Assembly: GCA_947471105.1 (NCBI GenBank)
Contig: CANIYB010000169.1
Location: 1 to 5,526, forward strand
Direction of reading: 5' to 3'
Origin: Cytophagaceae bacterium
GTDB lineage: Bacteria > Bacteroidota > Bacteroidia > Cytophagales > Spirosomataceae
DNA length: 5,526 nt
Position numbers and translations under genes: made by a program. The first letter of the stretch is position 1; every line of letters begins with the position of its first letter. Of this stretch, positions 1 to 5,526 are shown one piece after another. Below the pieces are notes generated by a model. That model did not search any database. It had not been told where the DNA came from and saw nothing but the letters and a program-made list of their open reading frames with translations.

Positions 1-1
1 A

Positions 2-1150
2 TTTGCGAAATACAATTTAAAAGACTTCCGAGGAGCTATTTTAGATTTTGACAAAGCGATCGAATTGAAACCCACTTATTTCGAAGCATTTATCGCGAGA
101 GGACAAAGTTATAGCATGCAAGACAATCACAAAGTGGCTATGAATGATTATAATGAAGCAATTCGTTTGAACCCATTGGAAGCCACCGCGTATTTTAGTC
201 GGGGAATCTCTAAAATGAAACTTCAAAATTTCCGCGGCGGTTTATCTGATTTCAATAAATCATTGGAACTAAATCCAGAATATGCACCAGGCTTAGCTTC
301 TAGAGGCGAATCAAAAGTAAAATTGGGCGACTTTAAAGGAAGTTTAGAGGATTTTGATAAAGCCATCACCATCAATCCAAAACGTGCGAATTATTATTCG
401 AGTCGCGCTTATTCCAAACTAAAATTAGGGGAATTTGCCACAGCTTTAAAAGATTATGCAGAAGCCATTAAATTAAGTCCAGATAATCCAGATGACTATT
501 ATTTTTCAGGATTTTGCAAAACGCAATTGGAAAACTTCAGAGGCGAAAATGGTGAAAAAGGGGCATTAGAAGATTTTAGCAGATCTATTGAATTAAACCC
601 AATGAAAGTGGAAGCCTATTATGGCAGAGGTTTTTCAAAATCAAAAATAGGGGATCAACGAGGAGCCATTGAGGATTATACGAAAGCTGCAGAAACTGGT
701 AACAATGAAAATGCAAAGATTCTTTACGATGGCAAAATGTCTAAAAATTTATTAGATGACCTAAGAAACGGAGTACAGGATAAAATCAAAATGGCCGAAT
801 ATACCTCAGAAAGAGCTGAAATATATTTCAACAGAGGATCTTCAAAGGCAAAATCTGGCGATCAAAAGCAAGCCATGGATGATTATAATAAAGCTATTTC
901 GCTTAATCCCATTTATGCAGAGGCGTATTTTTTAAGAGGTGTGGCTAAGTCGTCCTTAGGTGATCAACGAAATGCCATTCAAGATTGTAGCAATGCCATT
1001 AAATTAAATCCAAAATATGCGGAAGCCTATTATGTTCGAGGCATTATAAAATTAGCCCTCAGCGACAATACAGGTTGTTTAGATCTAAGTAAAGCAGGAG
1101 AATTAGGCTATAATCCGGCTTATCAGGTCATCCGAGATCATTGCAATTAA
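2..1150 (+). CDS. TPR-repeat protein, 5'-truncated by the window edge
   Basis: The reading frame is open from the first bases of the window, and its first 24 residues already form the second half of a TPR unit (FRGAILDFDKAIELKP). The true start is therefore upstream; the TTG at 65 falls inside a repeat and is not a credible start. The visible 382 residues hold about ten 34-residue TPR units with the pattern AYYxRGxSKxKLGDxxxAIxDYxKAIxLNP. Units lie at residues 25-58, 59-92, 93-126, 127-160, 161-200 (with a 6-residue insert), 201-234, 270-303 and 304-337, plus partial units at both ends. Residues 235-269 have the length of one unit but lost the consensus. The end (GCLDLSKAGELGY...IRDHCN) is a common C-terminal cap of Bacteroidota TPR proteins. 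TPRs form helical-hairpin solenoids that bind other proteins. No catalytic domain is visible, so partner and function are unknown; localisation cannot be judged without the N-terminus. It ends at TAA before a strong terminator. Confidence 0.93.
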   Translation, partial: FAKYNLKDFRGAILDFDKAIELKPTYFEAFIARGQSYSMQDNHKVAMNDYNEAIRLNPLEATAYFSRGISKMKLQNFRGGLSDFNKSLELNPEYAPGLASRGESKVKLGDFKGSLEDFDKAITINPKRANYYSSRAYSKLKLGEFATALKDYAEAIKLSPDNPDDYYFSGFCKTQLENFRGENGEKGALEDFSRSIELNPMKVEAYYGRGFSKSKIGDQRGAIEDYTKAAETGNNENAKILYDGKMSKNLLDDLRNGVQDKIKMAEYTSERAEIYFNRGSSKAKSGDQKQAMDDYNKAISLNPIYAEAYFLRGVAKSSLGDQRNAIQDCSNAIKLNPKYAEAYYVRGIIKLALSDNTGCLDLSKAGELGYNPAYQVIRDHCN

Positions 1151-1171
1151 TATCAAATAATCTTTCATTTA

Positions 1172-1210
1172 AATAAAAAAAAGCCTTCTAATGGAAGGCT
1201 TTTTTTTATT
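1172..1210. terminator. Bidirectional rho-independent terminator between convergent genes
   Basis: A perfect inverted repeat pairs 1172-1188 with 1194-1210 around a 5-nt TAATG loop. The GC core is GCCTTC/GAAGGC, flanked by eight A on the left (1175-1182) and eight T on the right (1200-1207). Read on either strand this is a stem followed by a U tract, so it can end both the TPR-protein transcript and the amn transcript arriving from the right. The amn stop codon (TAA, complement of 1206-1208) lies inside the right arm. A terminator this close to a stop codon is compact but plausible. Confidence 0.9.
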
Positions 1211-1979
1211 CAAATCTTAAATGTTTGACTGATTCACCAGAATTCGCTAATTCTTCTAAGGAATCTATGCCAATTTGCAAATGCTTATTGACAAAATTAG
1301 CTGTAACCGTATGATCACTTTTTTCCGTCTTCACTCCATCAGGTGTCATGGGATTATCAGATACTAAAAGCAAAGCGCCATGAGGGATTTTATTGACAAA
1401 GCCCACAGTAAAAATGGTTGCTGTCTCCATGTCAATCCCCATCGCACGTATATCAGATAAATAAGTTTTGAAAACTTCGTCATGCTCCCAAACTCGACGG
1501 TTCGTTGTATAAACCAAGCCGGTCCAGTAGTCCATTTCATGCTTCTTGATCATCGAAGAAACCGCTCTTTGTAAGCGGAATGATGGCAAAGCAGGAACTT
1601 CCTTGGGCATATATTCGTCTGAAGTACCCTCACCTCTAACGGCGGCAATGGGCAAAATCAAATCACCCAAATTTAAATTTTTCTTTAAGCCCCCACATTT
1701 GCCTAAAAACAAAACAGCATGTGGAGAAATTGCTGATAATATATCCATGACCGTCGCTGCCATAGGTGAACCCATTCCAAAATTTATGATGGTTATATTA
1801 TTTGCTGTTGCCGTTTGCATAGGGCGGTCCTTCCCTAAAATTTCCACAGAGAATTTTTCAGCAAACATATCCACATAATTTTTGAAATTGGTCAACAAGA
1901 TGTATTGGCCAAATTTTTCAATAGGAGTTCCCGTATATCTGGGTAACCAATTTTGAACAATCTCTTCCTTTGTCTTCAT
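1206..1979 (-). CDS. amn: AMP nucleosidase, short form (EC 3.2.2.4)
   Basis: This 257-residue cytoplasmic enzyme is predicted to hydrolyse AMP to adenine and ribose 5-phosphate, in purine turnover. It has the nucleoside-phosphorylase (PNP/UDP family) fold: GMGSP at 68-72 and GKCGGL at 93-98 in the phosphate and ribose region, RGEGTS at 115-120, GIDMETAT at 181-188 with the ribose-binding Met184-Glu185, and VSDNP at 206-210, where Asp208 fits the catalytic acid that protonates the base. The E. coli enzyme is about 484 residues with an N-terminal regulatory domain; this protein corresponds to the catalytic part only, a form common in Bacteroidota, so it is not a truncation. The ATG (complement of 1977-1979) gives the expected N-terminus and has no Shine-Dalgarno motif before it. 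It is transcribed divergently from the nuclease-fold gene and convergently with the TPR gene. A related nucleoside phosphorylase is the alternative, but the motif set favours Amn. Confidence 0.9.
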   Translation of the reverse strand: MKTKEEIVQNWLPRYTGTPIEKFGQYILLTNFKNYVDMFAEKFSVEILGKDRPMQTATANNITIINFGMGSPMAATVMDILSAISPHAVLFLGKCGGLKKNLNLGDLILPIAAVRGEGTSDEYMPKEVPALPSFRLQRAVSSMIKKHEMDYWTGLVYTTNRRVWEHDEVFKTYLSDIRAMGIDMETATIFTVGFVNKIPHGALLLVSDNPMTPDGVKTEKSDHTVTANFVNKHLQIGIDSLEELANSGESVKHLRFE

Positions 1980-1999
1980 TAAATTATGTTTGAGTGATG

Positions 2000-2025
2000 A
2001 AATTAATCTAAATAAAGATTAATTT
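2000..2025. repeat. Perfect inverted repeat in the divergent intergenic region, possible operator
   Basis: AAATTAATCT (2000-2009) and its exact reverse complement AGATTAATTT (2016-2025) flank a 6-nt AAATAA spacer. The element sits in the 66-bp gap between amn and the nuclease-fold gene. Exactly 20 bp separate it from each start codon (1979 on the minus strand, 2046 on the plus strand). Arms of this size and spacing are typical of a site for a dimeric regulator. The rightward arm also overlaps TAATTTAG (2020-2027), a 5-of-6 match to the Bacteroidota -7 element TAnnTTTG, so the repeat could instead reflect back-to-back promoter elements. No convincing -33 TTTG stands at the right distance for either gene: the one at 1989-1992 is 27 nt away. 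The sequence is A+T-rich, which raises the chance of coincidence. The repeat itself is certain; its role is inference. Confidence 0.55.
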
Positions 2026-2045
2026 AGTATTTGGCTTTAAAACCT

Positions 2046-2504
2046 ATGAATTCTTCGAACAATTTAAAATTAATTTTCCCTGAATTTGAGTACAAATTAA
2101 CAAAAAAGGAAGGGAAACTTTTCATTTTTGATCCAATAGCCAAAAAATACAGGGCCCTAAGCCCAGAGGAATGGGTGAGGCAGCATTGTTTGAATTTTTT
2201 AACAAATCATTTAGGATATCCTGCGACAAACATTCAAATAGAAAGAGCATTTAAAGTAAATAAATTAATCCGACGAACTGATATTCAGGTGTTTGATTCA
2301 TCCGGAGAATTACTCATAATTATTGAATGTAAAGCTCCACATATTGAAATAAATGATGTTAGCTTTCAGCAAATCAGTCAGTACCAACAAAAAAACATGG
2401 CTAAATATTTAGCTTTAACCAATGGATTAGAAAATCATATTTTTGAAATAAATTCAACAGAAAATCAAACAAATAAAATCAACCAATTCCCCGCTTATTT
2501 ATGA
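2046..2504 (+). CDS. HsdR N-terminal-domain protein (orphan PD-(D/E)XK nuclease fold)
   Basis: The 152-residue protein consists almost entirely of the domain found at the N-terminus of type I restriction subunit HsdR (HSDR_N family). It carries the PD-(D/E)XK core: Glu66 in the helix, Asp79 (RRTDIQVFD), Glu94-Cys95-Lys96 (IIIECKAP), then Gln109-x3-Tyr113 (QISQY), the QxxxY motif of RecB/HsdR-type nucleases. The N-terminal block FDPIAKKYRALSPEEWVRQ is characteristic of the stand-alone Bacteroidota version. No helicase domain follows, and no hsdM or hsdS lies nearby, so it is not part of a restriction system visible here. All metal-binding residues are present, so DNA cleavage is possible, but the cellular role is unknown to me. 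I chose the ATG at 2046 over an in-frame TTG at 2031 because the family starts close to the LIFPEFEY block and a possible promoter element overlaps the TTG. Its stop overlaps the next start (ATGA, 2501-2504). Confidence 0.85.
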   Translation: MNSSNNLKLIFPEFEYKLTKKEGKLFIFDPIAKKYRALSPEEWVRQHCLNFLTNHLGYPATNIQIERAFKVNKLIRRTDIQVFDSSGELLIIIECKAPHIEINDVSFQQISQYQQKNMAKYLALTNGLENHIFEINSTENQTNKINQFPAYL

Positions 2505-4135
2505 AAACCTTTCTCTATTTACTTTTCACCACGACCATTTTATTATTTTCACAAACATCTTTTTCTCAAAAGAAGCCAAACGTATTGCCTAAGAGGCCGA
2601 AATTGGTCGTTGGCATTGTCGTAGATCAAATGCGCTATGAATACCTATACAAATATGCCGACCGATATGTGGATGGAGGGTTTAAGAGGCTCATGAAAGA
2701 AGGGATTAATTGCCAAGAAAATCATTATAATTATGCGCCAACCGTCACAGCCGCTGGACACACAAGTGTTTATACAGGTTCAGTGCCTGCAGTGCATGGA
2801 ATTGTGGGCAATGATTGGACCGATGTGGCCAGTGGCAAAAAAGTATATTGCACGGAAGATAGTACGGTAAAAACGGTGGGGACGACAGGGAAAACAGGAT
2901 GGATGTCGCCTAAAAATATGTGGACGAGCACCATTACAGATCAATTAAAAATGGCTCAAAACTACAAGTCAAAAACGATAGCCATTGCCTTAAAAGACCG
3001 TGGAGCGATTTTGCCAGGAGGACATACAGCCAATGCAGCTTATTGGTATGATTCGAAAGAAGGCCGTTGGATCAGCTCTAGTTTTTATTTCAATGAATTA
3101 CCTAGCTGGGTTCAGTCATTTAATGCAGAGGAAAGAGCTTTAAAATATATTCAGAAAGGCTGGAACACCCTATATCCGATCGAAACGTATGTCCAAAGTG
3201 CAGAAGACGAAAACAAGTTTGAAGGAAAATTACCAGGTGAAAAATCCACAAGTTTTCCACACGAATTAAAGGGAGGAAATCCATTAGAAGTCATTAGAAC
3301 TACGCCATATGGGAATAGTATCACAAAGGATTTTGCATTGAAAGCCCTTGAAAACGAAAAATTAGGTAAAAATGGCACTAGCGATTTTTTAGCTATTAGC
3401 TTCTCATCTACGGATTATGTGGGTCATAGTTTTGGTCCACAATCCATTGAATTAGAGGATACTTATCTACGTTTGGATAAAGATATCGCAGAAATATTGA
3501 CCTATTTGGATGCGCAATATGGAAAAGATCAAGTGCTTGTTTTTCTTACGGCAGATCACGCGGTAGCTGAGGTTCCCGGATATGCCAATAGCAAAAAATT
3601 ACCTGGGGGAGTTTTTGACCGAAATGCATCCATCTCAGACATGAAAAAAGCGATCAATCAAGCATTCGGAAATGTAGATTTATTGGTCGGCGAAGAAAAT
3701 AGCCAACTCTATTTCAATCATAATTTGATGGAAAAAATGGGAATAGATGCTAAAAAATTATTTGATGTAGTCCGGAAATCGTACCAAAAACAAGCTGGTT
3801 TTTCTGAGCTGATTAATTTAAAAGATATACAAGGTGCTAATTTAAATGCTCAGTATACCCAATTGATCATCAATGGATATCATCCAGCGAGAAGTGGCGA
3901 CTTTATGATTTTATTAAAACCATCTTGGTTTATGGGATCTCAGACGGGTACTACACATAGCACCCTATATTCATATGACACACATGTGCCTTTATTGTTT
4001 TATGGCTGGAAAGTTAAGCCCGCTGAAATCATTAAAAGAACTTCTATTAGCGATATTTCAGTGACATTGGCCAACTGGCTACATATTATGGAACCATCAG
4101 GAAGCATAGGCAATGTTATAACGCAAATACACTAG
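2501..4135 (+). CDS. pafA: PafA-like secreted alkaline phosphatase
   Basis: The 544-residue protein is predicted to hydrolyse phosphomonoesters outside the inner membrane and release phosphate. Residues 1-22 look like a signal peptide: Lys2, a hydrophobic stretch LYLLFTTTILLF, and a likely cut after SFS before Gln23. The rest matches the PafA branch of the alkaline phosphatase superfamily, best known from Elizabethkingia. All key residues can be placed: zinc ligands Asp42 (VVDQMR), Asp305 and His309 (STDYVGH), Asp352-His353 (TADH), His486 (GTTHS); nucleophile Thr83 (PTVTAAGHTS); and phosphate-contacting Asn104 (GNDW), Lys165 and Arg167 (LKDR). These correspond to Thr79, Asn100, Lys162 and Arg164 of Elizabethkingia PafA. 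The Lys/Arg pair argues for a monoesterase rather than a nucleotide pyrophosphatase of the same superfamily. Length matches the family. The start overlaps the upstream stop by 4 nt with no Shine-Dalgarno motif, which suggests translational coupling. No terminator is visible after the TAG. Confidence 0.92.
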   Translation: MKTFLYLLFTTTILLFSQTSFSQKKPNVLPKRPKLVVGIVVDQMRYEYLYKYADRYVDGGFKRLMKEGINCQENHYNYAPTVTAAGHTSVYTGSVPAVHGIVGNDWTDVASGKKVYCTEDSTVKTVGTTGKTGWMSPKNMWTSTITDQLKMAQNYKSKTIAIALKDRGAILPGGHTANAAYWYDSKEGRWISSSFYFNELPSWVQSFNAEERALKYIQKGWNTLYPIETYVQSAEDENKFEGKLPGEKSTSFPHELKGGNPLEVIRTTPYGNSITKDFALKALENEKLGKNGTSDFLAISFSSTDYVGHSFGPQSIELEDTYLRLDKDIAEILTYLDAQYGKDQVLVFLTADHAVAEVPGYANSKKLPGGVFDRNASISDMKKAINQAFGNVDLLVGEENSQLYFNHNLMEKMGIDAKKLFDVVRKSYQKQAGFSELINLKDIQGANLNAQYTQLIINGYHPARSGDFMILLKPSWFMGSQTGTTHSTLYSYDTHVPLLFYGWKVKPAEIIKRTSISDISVTLANWLHIMEPSGSIGNVITQIH

Positions 4136-4149
4136 CCATTAAATCAATA

Positions 4150-4182
4150 TTTGTAATTTTTAAAGATTATTAGCTAATTTTG
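4150..4182 (+). promoter_or_regulatory. Bacteroidota-type promoter for ugd
   Basis: TTTG at 4150-4153 and TAATTTTG at 4175-4182 match the Bacteroidota -33 (TTTG) and -7 (TAnnTTTG) elements, with a 21-nt gap that fits the usual spacing. Transcription would begin near 4187-4190, leaving a leader of about 27 nt before the ATG at 4216. That leader is A-rich (AAGATTAAAAA before the start) with no Shine-Dalgarno motif, as is normal in this phylum. A 10-bp palindrome ATTAGCTAAT (4169-4178) overlaps the -7 element; it may be chance. The 80-bp gap holds nothing else I can identify, and because no terminator is seen, read-through from pafA could also contribute. Confidence 0.7.
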
Positions 4183-4215
4183 TAGCCAAATTTAGAATTA
4201 AATTAAGATTAAAAA

Positions 4216-5526
4216 ATGAAAATAGCTGTTGTAGGAACTGGATATGTTGGTTTAGTTACGGGTACTTGTTTTGCAGAAACAGGAAATCATGTAACATGTG
4301 TGGATATTAATGAGGATAAAATTAATCGAATGAAAGCAGGCGAGGTTCCTATTTATGAACCTGGTCTAGAGGATTTATTTCATCGAAATACAACAGAAGG
4401 AAGATTGAATTTTACCACCTCATTGAGCGAAGGTATAGTGGGAGCAAAAGTTATTTTCCTGGCATTGCCCACTCCTCCAGGAGAAAATGGCTCTGCGGAT
4501 TTAAAATACATTTTACAAGTAGCTAAAGATTTGGGGCCTCTGATTACAGAATATACCGTAATCATTGACAAAAGTACAGTGCCTGTGGGAACCTCAGAAC
4601 TTGTACACCAAGCAATTGCCAAAAACGTATCGCCCGATTTATTTGACGTAGTTTCCAATCCCGAATTTTTACGCGAAGGTGTGGCAGTTGAGGATTTCAT
4701 GAAACCCGACCGTGTGGTTATTGGAACCGAATCTGACAAAGCAAAAGAAATTTTGAATCGATTATATGCCCCATTGGTTCGCCAAGGAAATCCCATTATA
4801 TTCATGGATGAACGTTCCGCAGAAATGACGAAATATGCAGCCAATGCATTTTTGGCGACCAAGATTACCTTTATGAATGAAATTGCAAACCTGTGCGAGT
4901 TAGTCGGTGCAAACGTGGACGACATCCGCAGAGGAATTGGCACCGATTCAAGAATCGGTAAAAGGTTTTTATTTGCGGGCATCGGATATGGAGGTTCATG
5001 TTTCCCTAAAGATGTGCAAGCATTAGCCAAAACTTCAGAAGAGAATAATTACCAATTTCACATTTTAGATAGTGTGATGAAGGTGAATGAAAAGCAAAAA
5101 ACAAAGTTAATTCCAGTGATTAAAAATCACTTCAATAATGATTTAGCAGGAAAAACGATAGGCATTTGGGGTTTGGCTTTTAAGCCCTACACCGATGACA
5201 TTCGTGAGGCACCCGCTTTATACAACATCGAGCATCTCCTTGAATTAGGATGTAAAATCAATGTGTATGATCCTGAGGCGATGCCTAACGTCAAAGAATT
5301 ATTAGGAGAAACCGTAACCTTTTCAAAGAATCCTTACGACGCGATTGAGAATGCGGATGCGCTCCTTATTGTGACCGAATGGCCACAATTTAGAACGCCT
5401 GACTTTGAGCGCATGGAAAGCTTATTGAAAAATAAGGTTATTTTTGACGGTAGAAATTTATATGAAATGGCTCAAATGAAAGAATTAGGATACACCTATT
5501 ATTCCATTGGCCGAGGGGTGGTTAAG
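4216..5526 (+). CDS. ugd: UDP-glucose 6-dehydrogenase, open at the right window edge
   Basis: The enzyme oxidises UDP-glucose to UDP-glucuronate with two NAD+ in the cytoplasm, feeding capsule, exopolysaccharide or lipopolysaccharide synthesis. The 437 visible codons contain all three domains. The N-terminal Rossmann domain has GTGYVG at 7-12 and Asp30 ending strand 2 (CVDIN), then Thr121 (KSTVPVGTS) and the NPEFLREG block with Glu150 and Glu154. The central helical domain has Lys206 and Asn210 (KYAANAFLATKI) and the catalytic Cys262 in GYGGSCFPKD, with Asp266. The C-terminal UDP-binding domain has GLAFKPYTDDIREAP at 319-333 and the final SIGRG. Family members are about 435-445 residues, so only a few codons and the stop should be missing. 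The ATG at 4216 begins directly with the cofactor-binding strand MKIAVVG, so the start is secure. It has its own promoter 34 bp upstream. GDP-mannose dehydrogenase is a relative, but the motif details and length fit Ugd better. Confidence 0.95.
   Translation, partial: MKIAVVGTGYVGLVTGTCFAETGNHVTCVDINEDKINRMKAGEVPIYEPGLEDLFHRNTTEGRLNFTTSLSEGIVGAKVIFLALPTPPGENGSADLKYILQVAKDLGPLITEYTVIIDKSTVPVGTSELVHQAIAKNVSPDLFDVVSNPEFLREGVAVEDFMKPDRVVIGTESDKAKEILNRLYAPLVRQGNPIIFMDERSAEMTKYAANAFLATKITFMNEIANLCELVGANVDDIRRGIGTDSRIGKRFLFAGIGYGGSCFPKDVQALAKTSEENNYQFHILDSVMKVNEKQKTKLIPVIKNHFNNDLAGKTIGIWGLAFKPYTDDIREAPALYNIEHLLELGCKINVYDPEAMPNVKELLGETVTFSKNPYDAIENADALLIVTEWPQFRTPDFERMESLLKNKVIFDGRNLYEMAQMKELGYTYYSIGRGVVK

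Noticed and set aside
65..67. TTG as the start of the TPR protein
   Set aside because: The frame stays open to the left edge and encodes a proper TPR half-unit there, so the gene simply begins outside the window.
41..226. A 61-codon open frame on the minus strand
   Set aside because: It is antisense to the TPR array and has no supporting motif.
1546..1878. A 110-codon open frame on the plus strand
   Set aside because: It is antisense to the conserved core of amn and resembles no family.
2046..2504. Remnant of a type I restriction system
   Set aside because: The protein is a complete stand-alone domain with its own start and stop, and no helicase, methylase or specificity gene is nearby.
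3151..3378. A 75-codon open frame on the minus strand
   Set aside because: It is antisense to pafA and has no supporting motif.
4136..4149. Terminator after pafA
   Set aside because: No GC-rich stem followed by a T run is present; the only palindrome nearby (ATTAGCTAAT, 4169-4178) is A+T-rich and overlaps the ugd promoter.
4380..5030. A 216-codon open frame on the minus strand
   Set aside because: It lies wholly inside ugd, which has every family motif on the plus strand; the antisense protein has no recognisable domain and low-complexity Ser/Thr/Asn-rich composition typical of a shadow frame.
1..5526. CRISPR array, tRNA, rRNA, insertion sequence or attachment site
   Set aside because: No regularly spaced identical repeats, cloverleaf-like sequence, transposase motif or terminal inverted repeats were seen; the only tandem periodicity is the degenerate 102-bp TPR coding repeat at the left.

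Overview
The window looks like ordinary chromosomal DNA of a member of the Bacteroidota (Flavobacteriia or Cytophagia-like; I cannot go lower with confidence). The reasons are A+T-rich sequence, no Shine-Dalgarno motifs before the start codons, a good match to the Bacteroidota promoter (TTTG, 21-nt gap, TAnnTTTG) before the last gene, and gene families typical of the phylum: a short-form AMP nucleosidase, an orphan HsdR N-terminal-domain protein and a PafA-type alkaline phosphatase.

Layout. (1) Bases 2-1150, + strand: the C-terminal part of a tetratricopeptide-repeat (TPR) protein whose 5' end lies left of the window. (2) Bases 1172-1210: a near-symmetrical hairpin with A and T tracts, serving as a bidirectional terminator between two convergent genes. 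(3) Bases 1206-1979, - strand: AMP nucleosidase (amn). (4) Bases 1980-2045: a 66-bp divergent intergenic region with a perfect 10-bp inverted repeat exactly midway between the two start codons. (5) Bases 2046-2504, + strand: a small PD-(D/E)XK-fold protein of the HsdR N-terminal family. (6) Bases 2501-4135, + strand: a secreted PafA-like alkaline phosphatase, overlapping gene 5 by ATGA. (7) Bases 4136-4215: an 80-bp gap with a recognisable promoter. (8) Bases 4216-5526, + strand: UDP-glucose 6-dehydrogenase (ugd), open at the right edge but essentially full length.

Functionally this is a mixed housekeeping neighbourhood. Amn splits AMP to adenine and ribose 5-phosphate in the cytoplasm, PafA releases phosphate from phosphomonoesters outside the inner membrane, and Ugd makes UDP-glucuronate for surface polysaccharides. 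The only clear operon is the nuclease-fold gene plus pafA. I found no mobile element, CRISPR array, tRNA, rRNA or clear sign of recent transfer, and nothing I would call a previously undescribed system. The most useful second looks are the centred palindrome between amn and the nuclease-fold gene, and the tight coupling of that gene to a secreted phosphatase.
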